Part shown: piece by piece, positions 23,351 through 35,200 of the stretch
Layout: every line of letters starts with the position of its first letter
Numbering within the stretch: position 1 is the stretch's first letter
NCBI GenBank assembly: GCA_907165065.1
Contig: OU015523.1
Span: 44,071,702 to 44,135,701, forward strand
Origin: Caprimulgus europaeus
Taxonomy: Eukaryota > Chordata > Aves > Caprimulgiformes > Caprimulgidae
Length of the DNA stretch: 64,000 bases
Reading direction: 5' to 3'
Made by a program: the position numbers and the translations under genes
The notes under the pieces: model-generated
What the model saw: the letters and a program-made list of their open reading frames with translations, nothing else
Database searches by the model: none
Told to the model about the DNA's origin: nothing

Positions 23351-26300
23351 CGTGTTCACGTTCAGCTTACTGTAGTTTCCTTTAAAGCGGTGACTATCTC
23401 TTTGGATTTTTTTCTCCCTAAGACAGGCAACCTCATATGCACGTAAAGAAAGCATGGGTGCTGCCTGCAGCAGAGGAGGAGAGGACATAAAGACCCCTCG
23501 AATGGAACTGCTGCCTGGCAGGATCCTTTCCACAGGCCCTGTGTGATAACGTTTTTTTCTTAAGAGTATTAACATACTTAAGACAACGTCACTGCAGTGC
23601 TTGCCTTTCCGCTAAAAATCTCCATTTCCTTCAACAACATAATCTAAAATGCAGCCAGACCCAGTGAGAGCTGGCTCGAGCCAGTGCCCTAAGGCGTCGA
23701 AGCAACCGGTGCTCTCCCCACCTGCCTGCCCAGCATGGCTCTTCAGGGCAGGATGGACAGGATTTAATCTGTTCGCTCACCATACGAGACTCCCTAGGCA
23801 TCATTTTGTGGTGGCCCTAAGCCCAAGACATTGCAGGGGCTGTGGGTCTCTGCACTGAGACCTTGCTGAGCTGTGCGTCAGCCAGGCAGGGGAATGGGTG
23901 GCTGGAAGCCTAATAAAAGAGTGTCACCCCTCCTTGTAAGCCTGCCTGACCTGCAAGCTGTCGGGCCATTTTGCATCTTCCCCTGGGCCCATCCTCACCG
24001 GTGCAGCTTAGGCCCAGGCTAGCTGCTGCGGGAAGGTGCAGACGGGTCCTCTCCCTTCCACACGTCAGAGGCTTCGTCTCAGTGGGGCTGAACGCCCACC
24101 TGCGAGAGGAGCCTTTCCCTGCCTTGCTGCAGTCCCTTGGCCAGGAAACTAAGGAGACTGCAGAGACTAGATGTAGCTATAGTGGCAGCAGGGAGAAGCC
24201 ACGGCCTATGTCTTCTCCCACGCAGGTCCAAGGGTGCGTGAGCACCCATGTAGCGGTGGCAAAGACTCCCATCTCCAAGGAGATGTCTCATCAGGGCAAC
24301 CCGTAGCACTGTTGCTCTCACTGCTGTGTCTGGGGAAGTGTTTGAGCACTGAGAACAGGCCAGCACTTTTCACAGCGCACAGCTAGCAAGCCCGGTTAAC
24401 TCTGTCCTTGTTTTCCCCTGTACTGTGTGTATCGTTGTTTTTATTAATTGTGAAAAAAGCCATGTCAGCATGCCTCTGAGCAACTTAACTTTTGAATTAT
24501 AACGTGTTGTCTAATTTTGCACGTGCAAGCCTTCAGAAAAAGGTAACCTCTGGGCACGGATGCCGCCGTGGAGTCTGCTGTGTGTGGGAGCCCTAACAAG
24601 TGCTGAGGCCAAGACACCTCAGCAGGAGGATGAGGAGGAGGGTCCCTTAGCTCCACTGAGCTTGAGTTTGCTCTTGAGTCTCTTTGCAGCTGCAGAGCAG
24701 GAGAATGTGATTTGCCTATCTTAAAGATGAAAGAGAAAAATTGACTTAACTTACTTTAATCAGAATCTTATTAAGAAACTTACCTTAATCATCATAATCT
24801 TAAGAAAACTATTAACCTTTGTCAGTTCTTGCTCTTACTAAAGAAACACTCAGGTATGGGCAAGCTGCAGTTAGAGACTGCAGTGCAATGCAGGGATACC
24901 TGGGCTAGGCTGTAAAAGCTCTTTTGGACAGAAAGCACCCATATATCACATAGTGAGACCTAGCAGGGTAAGATCATAACATTAAGTGTTACACTCAGGG
25001 CCTGAGTATAATGCAGCCTGAAAGTGCAGATGTATGCAGATCTTAGCTTGGTTAGCAGCATGTACACAGCCCATGGGAGGTGAAGCCCAAGTGATGTATC
25101 CTGCTTCTCAGGTAAACTGCCTTCCATAGCCAGGCTGCTTCAAGGATACAGGCTCAAAGCTGAATCAGCTATAGCCAGACTTCTTCTAATGTAGTGTATG
25201 CAAGCCTTCAGTGTAAGTACTTCCCATCTAAGAGGGATGGTGATCCCATGGTGCCTACCCTGCCAACAACAGCCACAGCTCCCGCAGGTGCACACATTGC
25301 AGGGTGGGGACCTGATCCTGGCGGCCAGCACTGGGTAACTATTGCATCGTGTTTTCTTATTTAGGAAAAAGGCTCCTTTCGAGAAGAGGACTTAAGCTCA
25401 CAGTTCAGACTCATGGAAATAATATTTTATTTCAAGAGCGTGAGCTTCAGCATGTGTAGACCGTTGTAGCTGCATTTCTAGGGGATCCAGCTCCTGATGG
25501 TTTGACTCAAGCTCTCAAAGCATTGGCAGTCTTGCTCTCTCAGCATGTCAGTATCCTGCTTCTGAGAGATGCCTGTGGTTCACACTTACATGTATAAATG
25601 TGTATGTTCCCTAGTTGTGCTAAAACCAAAGTGCGCCAGTCACACATTTAGGCTGAGACATTGCATATCGTGTGTGTTCAGCTCCCAGACTCGTGAATCT
25701 GTGCACACTGCTCTGATTTAGCTGTCTAGCACTCTGACTTCATGAGAAACACAAAATTGCTATGTGGAATTGTGCCTCTCTCTTGCACATGGGTGTTTTT
25801 GCCTCTTACTTTCTCTCTGAGGGTGCATGCTCATGCATGCTGCTGGTCGGTAAAGAGCCAGGGAGGGCTCCGTGCCCGTGTTGGTGTTTTGAGAGCTCGT
25901 GGATGCACAGCTCTGCCATGCTCAGAAGCAAATTAAATTCTCCTGACAAGAAAGTTACAGGGCAGAAAGCATTAAGTCTGCATAAGATGCTGGCATGGTG
26001 CTCCTCAAATGGTGCTGAGCTATAGCTGTATCGGTTAACAAAGCAAGGCCAAGGTATGGACTGGAGCACTGGCCTCTGGTAATCCATGCTGTTTAATTCT
26101 TAGCAAACTCCTGGTAAAACTGTGGTTCAGGCCAGCTAACCCAGCTGGGGAAGGATATGTGCGAGGGAGCATCCCCAGTCAGAGTGTCAAACAGCCTCCA
26201 CTTGGCTTCATTCCCCCTGCTGCCATCCCAGGGGCTGCGCACCCTTGCATACCCCCGTGCTTTCACATCACACCCCTGGAAACACAAGCTGTACTCTCAA

Positions 26301-27594
26301 CTTCATGGACTAAAAGCATCCCAATGGTGCAGGGTGGCCTTTGTGTTATTTCCCACAATCTGGGTGAAGAAAACACAGCAAGATATCTGAGGGCCATGAA
26401 AACATACCAGAATGTCTTCAGGCCAATGGGACATGAGCTGGACCTGGAGAAGATGCGTGGCCAAAAGAGTGAACCTGCCCAGGCAGTTCCTGCCCCTGTT
26501 TTAAATAGCAGTGTGGATGTCACTAAACTGTCTGACTTTGGGCTGTTTGTACCAGGCCCAGTTTTGTTCCATAATCAATGCAAGGCTAATCTTTATCCTT
26601 TTTAAATTTTTATATAGGGTGAAATGTAGCCCTTTCTGGTGCTGTATTGTGTACTGGCTTTAAAATGTTTTCTGTCCTCTGTACCTGAAAGTATTTGTAT
26701 GCTTGCTAGGAATTACCTCCATGACTCATTTAGCAATGTTGTCTGCAGTGGCAGCATGGTTTTGCTGTTTACAGTTATTAAAATTAAAGACCATCAACAC
26801 CATTAGACACCAAGGATCTGAACTACGTAGTATTTATACAGAGACTTTAATTTTAAGTCTTTTCTACTCTTCATGTGAACCAATTTGCTTTTTTTGAATG
26901 CTACAGACACGTTTAAACAAAGGCTGACTTTTTTTTCTGTGGGGAGGGAATTTTATAATTGGGGAGCCACCAGTCTTGAGGGTGTCCCATTGGATTAAAT
27001 GTTCTTTGATAATAGCTGTGCTATTTCTGAACATGATCTCTGAGCTATTGCATTTCTTACACAAAATCAAGATCTATTTGAAGGGTGGAGCTGACCATAA
27101 ACCAAGCTGATTTTAAACTGCTTGGGGTGATCAGGGATAATTTGGTTTTGCTTTTTAAAAATGAGGTAGGTGATTTCTCTCTGGGCAGGCAGCTCTGCTT
27201 GACCTGTGCTTATGAGACTGTAAGGCGAGAGGCTGAAGCCCTGGTCTGGTTTTCCAAGAGATATGTGGATTAAAGTATTTAGGGATTTTTAAGACAGGAT
27301 TTTCAAGCCCATGGGATTTAGATAGCAAGCACTCATCAATGCAGAGAGGGAATAGATACCCGAGTGTCTTCAGCAGCTCTGGAAATCTCTGTCTCTGTAG
27401 CAGCCCATTTTAGACTGGACAGCAAGGCGAGGGAGAAAGAGAGCCTTGCCCAGATACTCTGTAGAGTCTGGAGCGAGACGCCGCACTGTGGCGGATGCCC
27501 TGAGGCTGCCCTGGGACCCTGTGTGTTGGGTTTGTGTGGGGGGCCTAACGCCAGTGGGTCAAACCACCACACCGTGCAATGAGGCTTACAGAAA
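23351..27594. other. Intergenic stretch upstream of RS1
   Basis: No gene is recognisable. An imperfect local duplication of a CTTAC..TTAATC..ATCTTA..AAGAAA segment lies at about 24744-24812. Near 27523 a short segment starts TGTGTTGGGTTTGTGTGG and ends AAACCACCACA, which might be a heavily deleted LTR, but this is too short to call. Confidence 0.45.
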
Positions 27595-27815
27595 CACAGA
27601 ATCACAGAATGTCAGGGATTGGAAGGGACCTCGAAAGATCATCCAGTCCAATCCCCCTGCTGGAGCAGGAACACCTAGATGAGATCACACAGGAAGGTGT
27701 CCAGGCGGGTCTTGAATGTCTCCAGAGAAGGAGACTCCACAACCTCCCTGGGCAGCCTGTTCCAGTGCTCTGTCACCCTCACAGTAAAGAAGGCTCACGT
27801 TTGTTCACCCCTGGC
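27595..27815 (-). mobile_element. CR1 LINE 3' fragment
   Basis: It begins with CACAGAATCACAGAATG and has GGATTGGAAGGGACCTCGAAAGATCATC, CAGTCCAATCCCCCTG and CTGGGCAGCCTGTTCCAGTGCTCTGTCACC, all standard CR1 3'-end landmarks in minus orientation. The right edge is approximate. Confidence 0.94.
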
Positions 27816-28180
27816 TGAACGTTCTGGTGGGTCTCTCTGCCCCCAAAGGGGTGCTGTGTATGGGTGTGAAGCCTTTGAGAAAAAATTGGAAGCAGCCTCC
27901 TCCCTTTAGGAAAATGACCCCTTCTGGTGCCTGGGACAAGCTGCCCCGCCATGCACTGATGTTCCCCAGTGTTTGGGGTGAGCTAGCCCAGGTCCATGAA
28001 GCAGGATGGCCACATCCATGCAGGGGTCTGCCTATGATAACCTGCCCTCTCTCTAAGGGTAGATTAAAGTGGGAATAGTGTTGCATTGAGGAGGTTAAAC
28101 TGCTCGAGGCTCAGCAAAGCAGCAAGCCCCCTTGTCAGGAGACTTGTCCCATCCATGGCGAGGCCGAGATGCATCCGTGC

Positions 28181-28218
28181 TGGAGGTGTGACTGCAGAGA
28201 GATGCAGTCACACCTCCA
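28181..28218. repeat. Perfect 16-bp inverted repeat with 6-nt loop
   Basis: TGGAGGTGTGACTGCA (28181-28196) and TGCAGTCACACCTCCA (28203-28218) are exact reverse complements separated by GAGAGA. The element lies about 1.0 kb upstream of the RS1 start codon. A 16-bp perfect stem could extrude as a cruciform or fold in RNA. No known element with this sequence comes to mind. Confidence 0.95.
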
Positions 28219-29247
28219 TCATTCCATTTATGGGGCATTCCAAATTTGTGGGTATCCAAAGACGGGTGAGTTGCATCTTGTCCAGGGGACTCTTTCCAAA
28301 AAGTCAGCATCCTTGTTTGTGCAACATTTTTTGAATGGATATAGACCAAAAGACTAGAGACAGGTCTAGCTTAATTCAACGTGATCTATGCAGTGCTTCA
28401 GTCTGTTCCCTGTGCATACAATCTGAGATCTTTTGAAACAAAGAAAGCTGCTTCTGAAGCAATTGCTTTCAAAAACCACCGTTAAAAATTCACTGCTAAT
28501 TGCACATAATTAACAGAGATTGGAGGAATGGGTGCAAGATTCACTGGAATCACTAGCAGTCTGTTGTTGTCTTGAATTTCCAGTCATTTTACAATCAAAT
28601 TAATAACTCTTTTTGATGTAAACTGATTGAGAGGATACTATAGGTAGAACTGTCAGCAAAAGGAGGTTACTTTTTTTGGTTTGAGATTTTTAGAGCTCAG
28701 TGAGTAAACAACTGAAATGTGCTATTTGTTTGACGTACTAATTGCAGTTTCAGCCCCTTGCAATTAGGTGACTGAAAGAGCAGTAAGGCCAGGGCAGATT
28801 TCTACACACAGCTATTATTAGGAAAGGCATTGATAGTGTAGAGGTAAATCATTGGGGCGGAAGATAATTAATACATACTACATGCAATAGAAAATATATA
28901 ATACATATATTTTATAAGCATTAGACATCTGCGTTTCTGTGGGGGTATACGTGGTTTCTAGGTAGGTATATCCTTGTTTATTTGGACATATGCCTGCATG
29001 CAGAAGCAGATTAGCACTCAGATTGTCAGTACCTCAGTACTTTTGACCTTTTAAAAAGTGTTACACATGACACATCCTCTAGAATGGAGCTTGACAGTAA
29101 TAATTGTGTGGTTGGCTTGATAGTGCTTGGTAAAATCATGAGAATGGAGGAGCATAAGGTGCTTAGGCGATGCTTAAGTTAATCTCATGCCTTCCCAGCA
29201 ATCCAAGCAGCACACTAAGGAGCTATTCCCGAAAGAGGAAGGAAAAC
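28219..29247 (+). promoter_or_regulatory. RS1 upstream region and probable promoter
   Basis: This is the first kilobase before the RS1 start codon. There is no convincing TATA box; GCATAAGG at 29152-29159 is a weak candidate. A TAATC core (TTAATCTC, 29179-29186), the binding core for CRX/OTX photoreceptor factors, lies about 62 bp before the ATG. RS1 is photoreceptor-expressed, so a CRX site is expected, but a five-base core proves little. Confidence 0.4.
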
Positions 29248-29299
29248 ATGCGGTTCAAGATGGAAAGCGTCCTGCTGTCTCTTCTCTTCTGGTACAAAG
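29248..29299 (+). CDS. RS1: RS1 exon 1 (coding part), signal peptide
   Basis: ATG to the donor AAAG|GTATGC gives 17 codons plus one base, exactly the human coding length. It encodes the positively charged start MRFKMES and the hydrophobic core VLLSLLFWY. It was located by the required length and phase as well as by the signal-peptide character. A second Met at residue 5 is in frame, but the first matches the human length. Confidence 0.88.
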
Positions 29300-32200
29300 G
29301 TATGCACTTTGCCTCCTGAGGGGCACTTTCAGATGTCCCTCTTTGTACTTCTTGTTTCATCCACGCTTCTTTCTTCTGCTCAGGGCTGTGGGGTACAGAG
29401 CAAGTTCTTCTCTACATTCTCATGGAAGCATAATAATTCAGGGAAAACAAAAATTGTGGAGGAGATGTGTAATTTGTGTACATGAGTGAGCAGTGTTCTT
29501 ACAGCTCTATGAATATTCAGTAGTAAAACTCTGTTTCACAAAATAATTGCAGTGTAAAAAATTGCCATATAATTTGTCAAAATATGAATTTGCAAAGAAA
29601 ATTGTAGTGCAGCTGAACCAGTGAGTAAATACTAATGCTGATTTGAAAAATGAGGTACAGTATGAAATGAAAGACTGGTCCTTCATTAATCAAAACTTTT
29701 AATAATCAAAACCTGATCATTTTCCCTAGCAGCAAGACATTGCTGATGGAGAGCTGCCTTTTCTAAAAGGCTCTTTCAGGTATCTTGGCCTGAAAAGACT
29801 TCCAAAGGCACTTTAAGAACAAAAAGCAATCATAAGTCAAGAAAAATAGGAAAAGTATTTATCAATTTTTAGGCTTTCTCAAATTTACTTTTCAGAAAAG
29901 TAGCAATGATAGCAGGTAAGCAGAAGCCAGAAGAAGCCAGAAAATTCAGGGTCATGGTCTCCTTCCATTTTAATTAACCCAGCTGTGGAAAGAGGAGATA
30001 ATTTTCTGGGTTGTGTTTGAACTTCTGGCTTCATCAAAGTGAATGGCAAAGCTGTTATTATCTTAAACAAGGCTGAGGTTGCTCTTGCTAAGTGCTGGGC
30101 AGTATCTACCCTCATTAACATGTGAATAGAATATGATCTGTCAGAGCGTGGGACAGATTTATCAGACAGTCCAGCTTTTCCCCCATGGATGTTGAATTCT
30201 CCGTGTTTTGCTTTGCCTAGTTGGTTTTTTTTCCTCCTTCTCTGTTTCCATTGAATATTTTGGTCTACCAGATTTCATGGATAAGAATGTGTTCCTCAAC
30301 TGGCCATGCCTTCATTTCAGCCTGTTATACTTGGCTGTACCCTGCTCTGTCTAATTAATAGGTCTTCCTTTTAATCTTCCAGAAAATATTTCTGTGTTCT
30401 CCTCATACCTTATCTCTTCACTCTCCTTTGTTTCACTTTCTTCCGGGTGCCTGAGCTTCTTGGAAGGCTGTTTTTACCCAGACTCCAGCGTTTTTTTCCC
30501 GATGGGTGGCATAACTGCAATTAGTCCTTGGACTGAGTTCATACCTTGCTCTGAATCCCAGATACAGTTTGCTTTTAATAGACACCCACACATCAGGATA
30601 TTTTCAGAGAGCCTGCAGTGAAAGACTACTGGCAGGATCACTTTCCAGGCACCACTCCTTCAGTATTTAATTTATTTTCTTAATTTACTGGTCTTCCTAG
30701 TTCACTGCTTTTCTCTACTTTGTGGTCTAAGGGTCCTTTTCTGGATAAAGAGCGAGCAGTGCCCCTTTGCCCCAGCCCCCCTCACACTCCCGCCTCTCCC
30801 ACCATGGAGAAGGTGCCTCTAGGTCAGTCCTCCAAGCCATATGCACCGATGTCGTGATAAGCTCCTTAGCTTATTTTCTCCAGCAGAGCAAGTGGCTTAG
30901 AGGCGCAGCCCCAGCCCCCATGCCTTGGCTGGGCTTGTGTTTGCCGGGGGCAGCACGGCAGCGGCGGCAGCAGCAGCAGCAGCAGATGGTGTAGCAGGCG
31001 GGTTCCTGCAACAAGAGCCGCCGCAGCTGCCGGGCCCCTCCATATGGTGAGGAGGAGCGCCCCGAGCTCCGGATTGACGGGAATGTGCTTTTAGCACATT
31101 GAATGCGGCGTGCCTGCTCCACATTAGTCCATCCCTGTTCGCTGTACGTCAGGGCATAAGCAGGTCTCAGCAGTTTAAAAGAGGGGTTTTTTTCCCTCTC
31201 TGTTTTTTGCATCTTTGAAAAAAAAAACCAACAAACAAATCAAAGGCCCAAACCTGCCTTCAGATCACAGTAAATAACATCTGTAGTGCCGCCCTTTGGC
31301 ATAATCGATACATCTAATGAAATTACTATGCAGGCAGTGTTCTGCGTAGCTCTAAGCAGGAAGGAACAAACATGTCAATAAGATCAGAAATTGCCAAAAA
31401 TTTTCAAAGGAACACTTTGGAAAAAAAGATAATTATACATCTCTTAAGATTAAAAGGGCAAAATGTTGATTTTTTTCAAATTACTTACATTTTTTTCAAA
31501 TATTTTCACAGCATTAAAAATGTTTAGAAACATTATGGAGACAGCAGGCTTAAGAGACATGAATATCAATTAAACAGGTATAATTGTCATTATTTAAATA
31601 CATTTTTTATGACTTTCATGTAAATAATAGTAAATGTTAAATGAAACACAATACAAATGAATAAAAATTGAGACCAAATAAAAATAATTCAAATAAAGAA
31701 AATGAAATGAAAATGAAAATAATAAACCCATGAAAAATCCCCATAAAATTAATGAGGAAAGCAGTAGCCATGTTAAAGCACGGGAGAGGAGCTTAACATG
31801 AAGTATGAGCCTTTCTCCCCACTGCAGGCTGATGGTGCTCGTCCTCTTGCCTCAGTCTCTGGCTCTGACCTTGCTGGTCAGTGACCAGCAGAGATGATGA
31901 GTAGTCCTTGCAGGCTGATGTGTGCAGGGGCAGAGGTGCCCTTCTGGGGGTTGACAGGGCCAGAAGATCATCTACAGAGGCAACAGGCTGAGCATTTGGC
32001 CCAGTGCAGCTGTGGGTGGTGAGAGCCCCTGGATGGACACCCTGCTTTCACCAGGCCAGCCTGGCTCCCAAAATCTTTTGGTGGACAGATGTGTGTATGC
32101 CCTGTGGGTCGCTGCCTACCAGCATAGCCCCGAGGAACCAGTTAAAACCTGTGCTTTTTAGAAATAAAGGCACTGTTTGCACCACAGGATCCCCATAGAC

Positions 32201-35200
32201 CCTGCTTAGCATGGCCATGGAAAAAGCCCTGGGAGAAAAACAACAAAAGCAACCATGAAGTGACTGACTGGTGAGGGGGACCTGTGGGTGGGCCATGCTG
32301 CTGCAGAGGGTCCCTGGGGCCATTGCCACTGGCACAGAGGCAAAGACAGATTTGGGAAATGCCATGTGCAACCCCAGCCTGGGACACAGCAGCTTCCCCA
32401 AATGCACCTTGCTGCCGAGGCTGGTGCAGCCTGATATGAGTCACCTCTCTTGCCTGGCACGATTTCCAGGGCTGGGATATAAAAATAGCCTAGGTTAATA
32501 ATATAGCAACCCACAAACCAGCGCCCGATGGGCACAGAGGTACCGCAATGCTTTTTGCAGTGTCTTGACCCTCTGTGTTGCTTACATACCTCCTTAACTA
32601 ACGCTGCTTCCTGCTGCTCTCTAATGTGGCACTCCAGGAAAACAGGGACTTGCAACGGTGTGCCTTTCAGAAAACATGATAAAACCAGTGCCATCCATTC
32701 CAGTCACCTCTTTTGTTTCTGTGACAGCTTTTCTGGGGCTCCAGTCACATTTTTCTGGTTTTTAAGCTGTTTTCCTTTCCCCTGCCCCATGGCCCATGCG
32801 TGCAGAAGGGAAGCAGGTGATGAGCTGTGCAGCAAGAGCCACCACACCAGGAAGACACTGCATCATGGAGGGAGTGCTCTCCACTGGGAGAAACAGAGAG
32901 AAAATAATTTTTCTTGCCTCTGTGAGCTCTGTTAAACTGAAATGTTGCTTGCAGAGATGAGAGGCAAAATTAACTATTTTCCAGCTGAAGCTTCTAGGCT
33001 ACCTAAATTGTAAAGTCAATAAATAAACAAAGTTACTAAAATTTTCCACATACTTTGCCTGCAATGACCAGGTTTATGGGAACTTACTCTGGTAAATTGA
33101 GTGACTGACATTTATTCTGTGTTATATTTTATTTCTCTGTTTTATTTTATGATGTGCTTTCTCCTGCTTGTATGTCGGTCATTAATTCTAGCCACACTAA
33201 AAAAGGATGGCTTGCTGTCATGGCTCTGTGGTCAGGATATCCAATATGATTTCTCAGAGTTGAGCTTGTCGAAATGTGCTCAGCCTTTGGCAGTGTTACT
33301 TCTGCCCACATAGACCTTCCTCCTTTCTTTCTCTTGTTTAACCACGTTCTTAATGACCTCAAACTTTCTGAGACACACAGTTACCTGTTCCTGTCATTAA
33401 AATGCCAGCAGCTGAGCCTCCTTGCTACCACTTGCCCCTTCCTTTCCCCAGGTTGCAGCTGCTGCTGACCTCACCTCTGCCTTGGGAAACTCAGGTCCTC
33501 CTGGTACTGGAATGCCAGGACTGCCTCTGCCAGCTCTCTTCCTTGTCCTCCAAACCTGGGACAGTCCCTGGGGTTTCTCTCCCCTCCATCTTGCCCAGCG
33601 GTGGGTGCCAAGCAGGGCTGCCCTGGGGTCCATGCTCCAGCCCAGTCCCACCAGGATGGGTGCTCCAGCACAAAACCATCCCCTGGTGCTTCCCCAAGTA
33701 CCGGTCCCCAAGTGCTGCACTGCGGGTGGCATTTGTGCACGGCGGTGCATGGGACGCACCGTGCTGCAGGGTGGGATGGAGGGACAGGGAAGGCACACAC
33801 TGTATCTCCCTGCCTCTCACAAACACACGCAGATAATAATTTATTTCACTGAACTGATGGTTTGCTGAATGTCCTGGGGCACTGCGGGGGCTGTAAATAG
33901 AGCTCTTTCCTTTTTAATGTTTTGGATTTTTTTTCCCAGCCCTGTACTTTTAACACAACAGCCCCCGGCAGCTGTGTAGGACTTATGACTCTCCCACGAA
34001 TTGCAGCAATTCGTTTTGTCTGACCTAGAATTACCAACTATCTTTGTAACCTTCCTTGAAGGCAAACACGCTGGCTCTAAAAGCATGCTGCCCATCACAT
34101 TTTTAGACTATTGGCAGCCAGCTTTACTCTTCATTTCCTTTGTAGGACAGGGCCCATTGCAGCTGTAAACACACCAATATATCAATTACTACTTTTTTCC
34201 GGCTGACTGTAGGCAAGGGCATCTTTCCTTCTCCTTTCCTCTCCCAACGCCAGGAGTTATCAGGCCGTGCTGCCCAGGTGGGACATTTGGCCCATCTGCC
34301 ACGCTTACCCCGAGCCAAGCCCACCGCCCCCCTGTGCCACAGGCTGTGGCTGCTGGTATTTGGATGGCCGAGCCTCTCGTGGGAGCGAGCCCTCAGCAGT
34401 TAACTGCTTCTAAGCAAAAAAAGGCAAAGCTGACTTCCCATGTGAGACATCTAAACCAGCAAGCCACGCGGTGAGGGGTGGAGGCCCCAGCCCACCAGGG
34501 ACAGTCAGAGGGGTGGCAGGCCAGCACCCCTGCCCTGGCACTGCCTTTGCATCACTGCATGTCGCTGGGCTGACCCAATAACATGTTGCATTGAAAAAAG
34601 GGTGTTTGTGCTTGAAATTCCCACTCTTGCTTGATTTGCAGTAATGTCCCCTGGGTGACAAGCTTAAAAACCCTAAAAGCCACTCTGGTAGGTCAGGAGC
34701 AGGCATCGCTGGCCAGGTGCAGCCACCCAAGCAACGCTGGGATGGCTAAGGTAGCAGGGTTTATTCCTGGTGGTTGAGTAGGTGCTCCTGTACACCCACC
34801 CACCTGAAAGCTATTCCTTTTTTTCTGTTGTTTCGCTCACAGCCGTTGGGTTTCCAGCTGCATCTGTCAGTGAGGTGCCAAATTTTGATCTTGGCTCTCA
34901 AATACACAGGCAGGTACTCAGGAGGCTTGCTGAAGGGCTCAGCATGGACCCAAAGCAACACCCCTATGTCAGCCTGGTAATTCACATCCCCTTTCCCCAC
35001 CACAGGCCCACAGTGCACAAGCGTAGGCTCCACCACAAAACAATCTTCCTCATCCTGGGCAAACGTACCTGGCAAACATGTAGGTGGGCTGCTGGTATGC
35101 ACTGGAAAAGAAAAGAGAAATATTTTATAAAGTATATTCCTTTGCTACTTTGTTTATCAGGTTTTCTCTATAGCCCCTAAAATTCCTGGAAGTCAAGGCA

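Noticed and set aside
33397-33868. Four or more overlapping open frames on both strands in RS1 intron 1
   Set aside because: The block is GC-rich, so stops are rare in all frames. None has recognisable protein similarity or splice structure.
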